A DNA stretch of 64,000 nt, from positions 5,084,001 through 5,148,000 of the forward strand of contig JAZHRN010000139.1 in the NCBI GenBank assembly GCA_036435485.1. Reading direction: 5' to 3'. This DNA is from Saposhnikovia divaricata (taxonomy: Eukaryota > Streptophyta > Magnoliopsida > Apiales > Apiaceae). The notes below the pieces were generated by a model, which saw only the letters and a program-made list of their open reading frames with translations, searched no databases and was not told where the DNA came from. Shown here one piece after another: positions 63,056 to 64,000 of the stretch. The translations under genes and the position numbers were made by a program. Every line of letters begins with the position of its first letter. Position 1 is the stretch's first letter.

Positions 63056-64000
63056 TATGTAGTGCCCACCTCTTTAGCTCCTGATTGGCCTCCTCGTCCA
63101 AGAATGCTTTATAGCTGGATTTGGGCCCAGGATTGCAGAGGAAGATTGTCGGGACCCCACCGGTTATGATCATGGGCTTTCCGTACTTTGTATTGGACTG
63201 CCACTTCCTTTGGGCCCCCATGAATTCCTTGAAGTGTTTTAGATAATGGGGGTCCACATCGTCGATCACATTGAACCAGGATTCGTTCGAGAATATTCGC
63301 GGGTTTAGGTCCAGGTGGCCGCATAGGTAGTTGTGCGGCCCAAGAGAGTGAGCCTATAACGTTTTGCCCGTTCGACTCTCCCCTTCAATGACTATACTTT
63401 TGGGCCTATAAGGCCGCGCAGCGGGCCCAACAACATTTATCCGAGCCCATTCCAGTATCTCATGGGGAACGTTGGTAAACGACGCAGGTTCGAAGGGGCT
63501 GAGGAATGGCGGCTCCGGTACCTTGAATATGCGCTCTAGATTGGCGCTGATATTGTGGTACTACAATACGAAATCCCTTGGGTTTCGTTCCCGCAGTATG
63601 TTCAGGGCCTTCTCCTTATTGTCCGTCTTAAGGGCTTCCTCGTAATCGTCATGGGCATTGCTAGCCCATTTCTTGCCGGAACGCCCATCCTTCTTGAACT
63701 CACCCCAGTCTGCATAATCGCCGTCCTTGGCAATGTACTCATTGATATCGTTGCTGGACTTAGCCCCCTGCATGTTGGGATGGAACATCATAGAGGTGGA
63801 GGGATGTCTAAGATCGAAGTGCCGGTGATTGGTAAATTGAGCCTTGCCTTCGAACTGGATTAGGACGTGGAGATGGGGTTCCCCATCCTCGTGCAACTCC
63901 CTAGCGACCCTGATGAATTTCTTGTTCGAGAGGCAAGAAATTGATCGTAGCTGCTCCAGTGCCTCCTCCTTGGACAATGAACATCGTGGATAGGTGAAGA
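62937..64000 (-). pseudogene. Geminivirus replication initiator Rep (C1/AC1), two nonsense codons, partial
   Basis: One frame of about 354 codons, entering from beyond 64000. Rolling-circle motif I (F-T-Y-P) is at the window edge. Motif II is H-L-H (63868-63876), the GRS region follows, and motif III Y-x-x-K has its catalytic Tyr at 63735-63737. The superfamily 3 helicase Walker A (GESRTGKT) lies near 63361-63384. Premature TAGs at 63561-63563 and 63354-63356 split the protein before and just after the Walker A region. Both are consistent with C-to-T decay. The nicking domain alone (codons before 63563) could still be open. No separate C4 frame was found. Confidence 0.92.

Larger units (their letters stand above)
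61776..64000 (-). mobile_element. Endogenous geminivirus fragment
   Basis: Complementary-sense genes Rep, TrAP and REn in begomovirus-like order and overlap, plus a virion-sense ORF and AT-rich flank with hairpins. It starts directly at the telomere repeat and runs off the window inside Rep. Rep has two nonsense codons, so it cannot replicate as it stands. Similar endogenous geminivirus sequences are known in Nicotiana and yams; relatedness to those was not tested. Confidence 0.88.

Noticed and set aside
63555..63863. 102-codon plus-strand frame at the Rep locus
   Set aside because: Antisense of the Rep catalytic domain, which has clear motifs II and III on the minus strand.
1..64000. tRNA or rRNA genes, host protein-coding genes with introns
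   Set aside because: I looked for obvious tRNA cloverleaf boxes, rRNA segments and exon-like conserved frames outside the elements and saw none. The tRNA-Met matches are primer-binding sites, not genes.

Overview
This is nuclear DNA of a flowering plant, probably a eudicot. The evidence is Arabidopsis-type telomere repeats (TTTAGGG), plant L1-type LINEs and integrated plant DNA viruses. I see no ordinary host gene in the 64 kb; almost everything is mobile or viral. The species cannot be named from the sequence. REGION 1 (1-24969) is a scrambled cluster of endogenous pararetrovirus (family Caulimoviridae, genus Caulimovirus gene order). It has four blocks: A (1-2880, +), B (8514-16404, -), C (16405-21462, +) and D (21463-24969, -). 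Block B is nearly a whole genome in the order primer-binding site, ORF I movement protein, ORF II aphid-transmission-like, ORF III virion-associated, ORF IV coat protein, ORF V protease/RT/RNase H, ORF VI transactivator, promoter/leader. Genes abut or overlap by 0-29 nt, as in polycistronic caulimovirus RNA. Blocks A and B are almost identical, so integration or duplication was recent, but ORF V is broken everywhere and no block is a complete intact genome. Between A and B lies 5.6 kb of host repeat DNA with an AT-rich hairpin tandem repeat (about 4325-4710) and a compact non-autonomous LTR retrotransposon (6029-7632). REGION 2 (24970-61775) is the most remarkable part: six L1-clade LINEs (A-F), all on the minus strand, head to tail, with tracts of telomere repeat between consecutive copies. 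Reading the + strand, each tract is (TTTAGGG)n, then a T-run, then the reverse complement of a conserved LINE 3' end (hairpin plus ACCCGG plus poly-A). This is the geometry expected if the 3' OH of the telomeric G-rich strand primed reverse transcription of LINE RNA. The copies belong to diverged subfamilies, so repeated targeting of telomere repeat explains the array better than one duplicated unit. Copy B (27384-34759) has intact ORF1 and ORF2. Downstream of ORF2, all six copies carry a long third reading frame. In five of six its ATG overlaps the ORF2 stop (ATGA), and it contains a shared F-[DE]-P-G-G motif whose codons vary mostly at third positions. It is a candidate undescribed ORF3. At 61700-61724 the array meets, head to head, a 13-bp LINE 3' end followed by A10 and (CCCTAAA)n: two telomeric arrays face each other, as in a telomere-telomere fusion (or an assembly misjoin). 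REGION 3 (61776-64000) is an endogenous geminivirus fragment directly beside the telomere repeat. It holds Rep (two nonsense codons, running off the window), intact TrAP and REn frames, and, where a coat protein gene would be expected, an unrecognised 80-codon virion-sense ORF with its own TATA box and poly(A) signals. Most premature stops in all three regions look like C-to-T changes (CAG/CAA/CGA/TGG to stop), as expected of methylated, silenced DNA.
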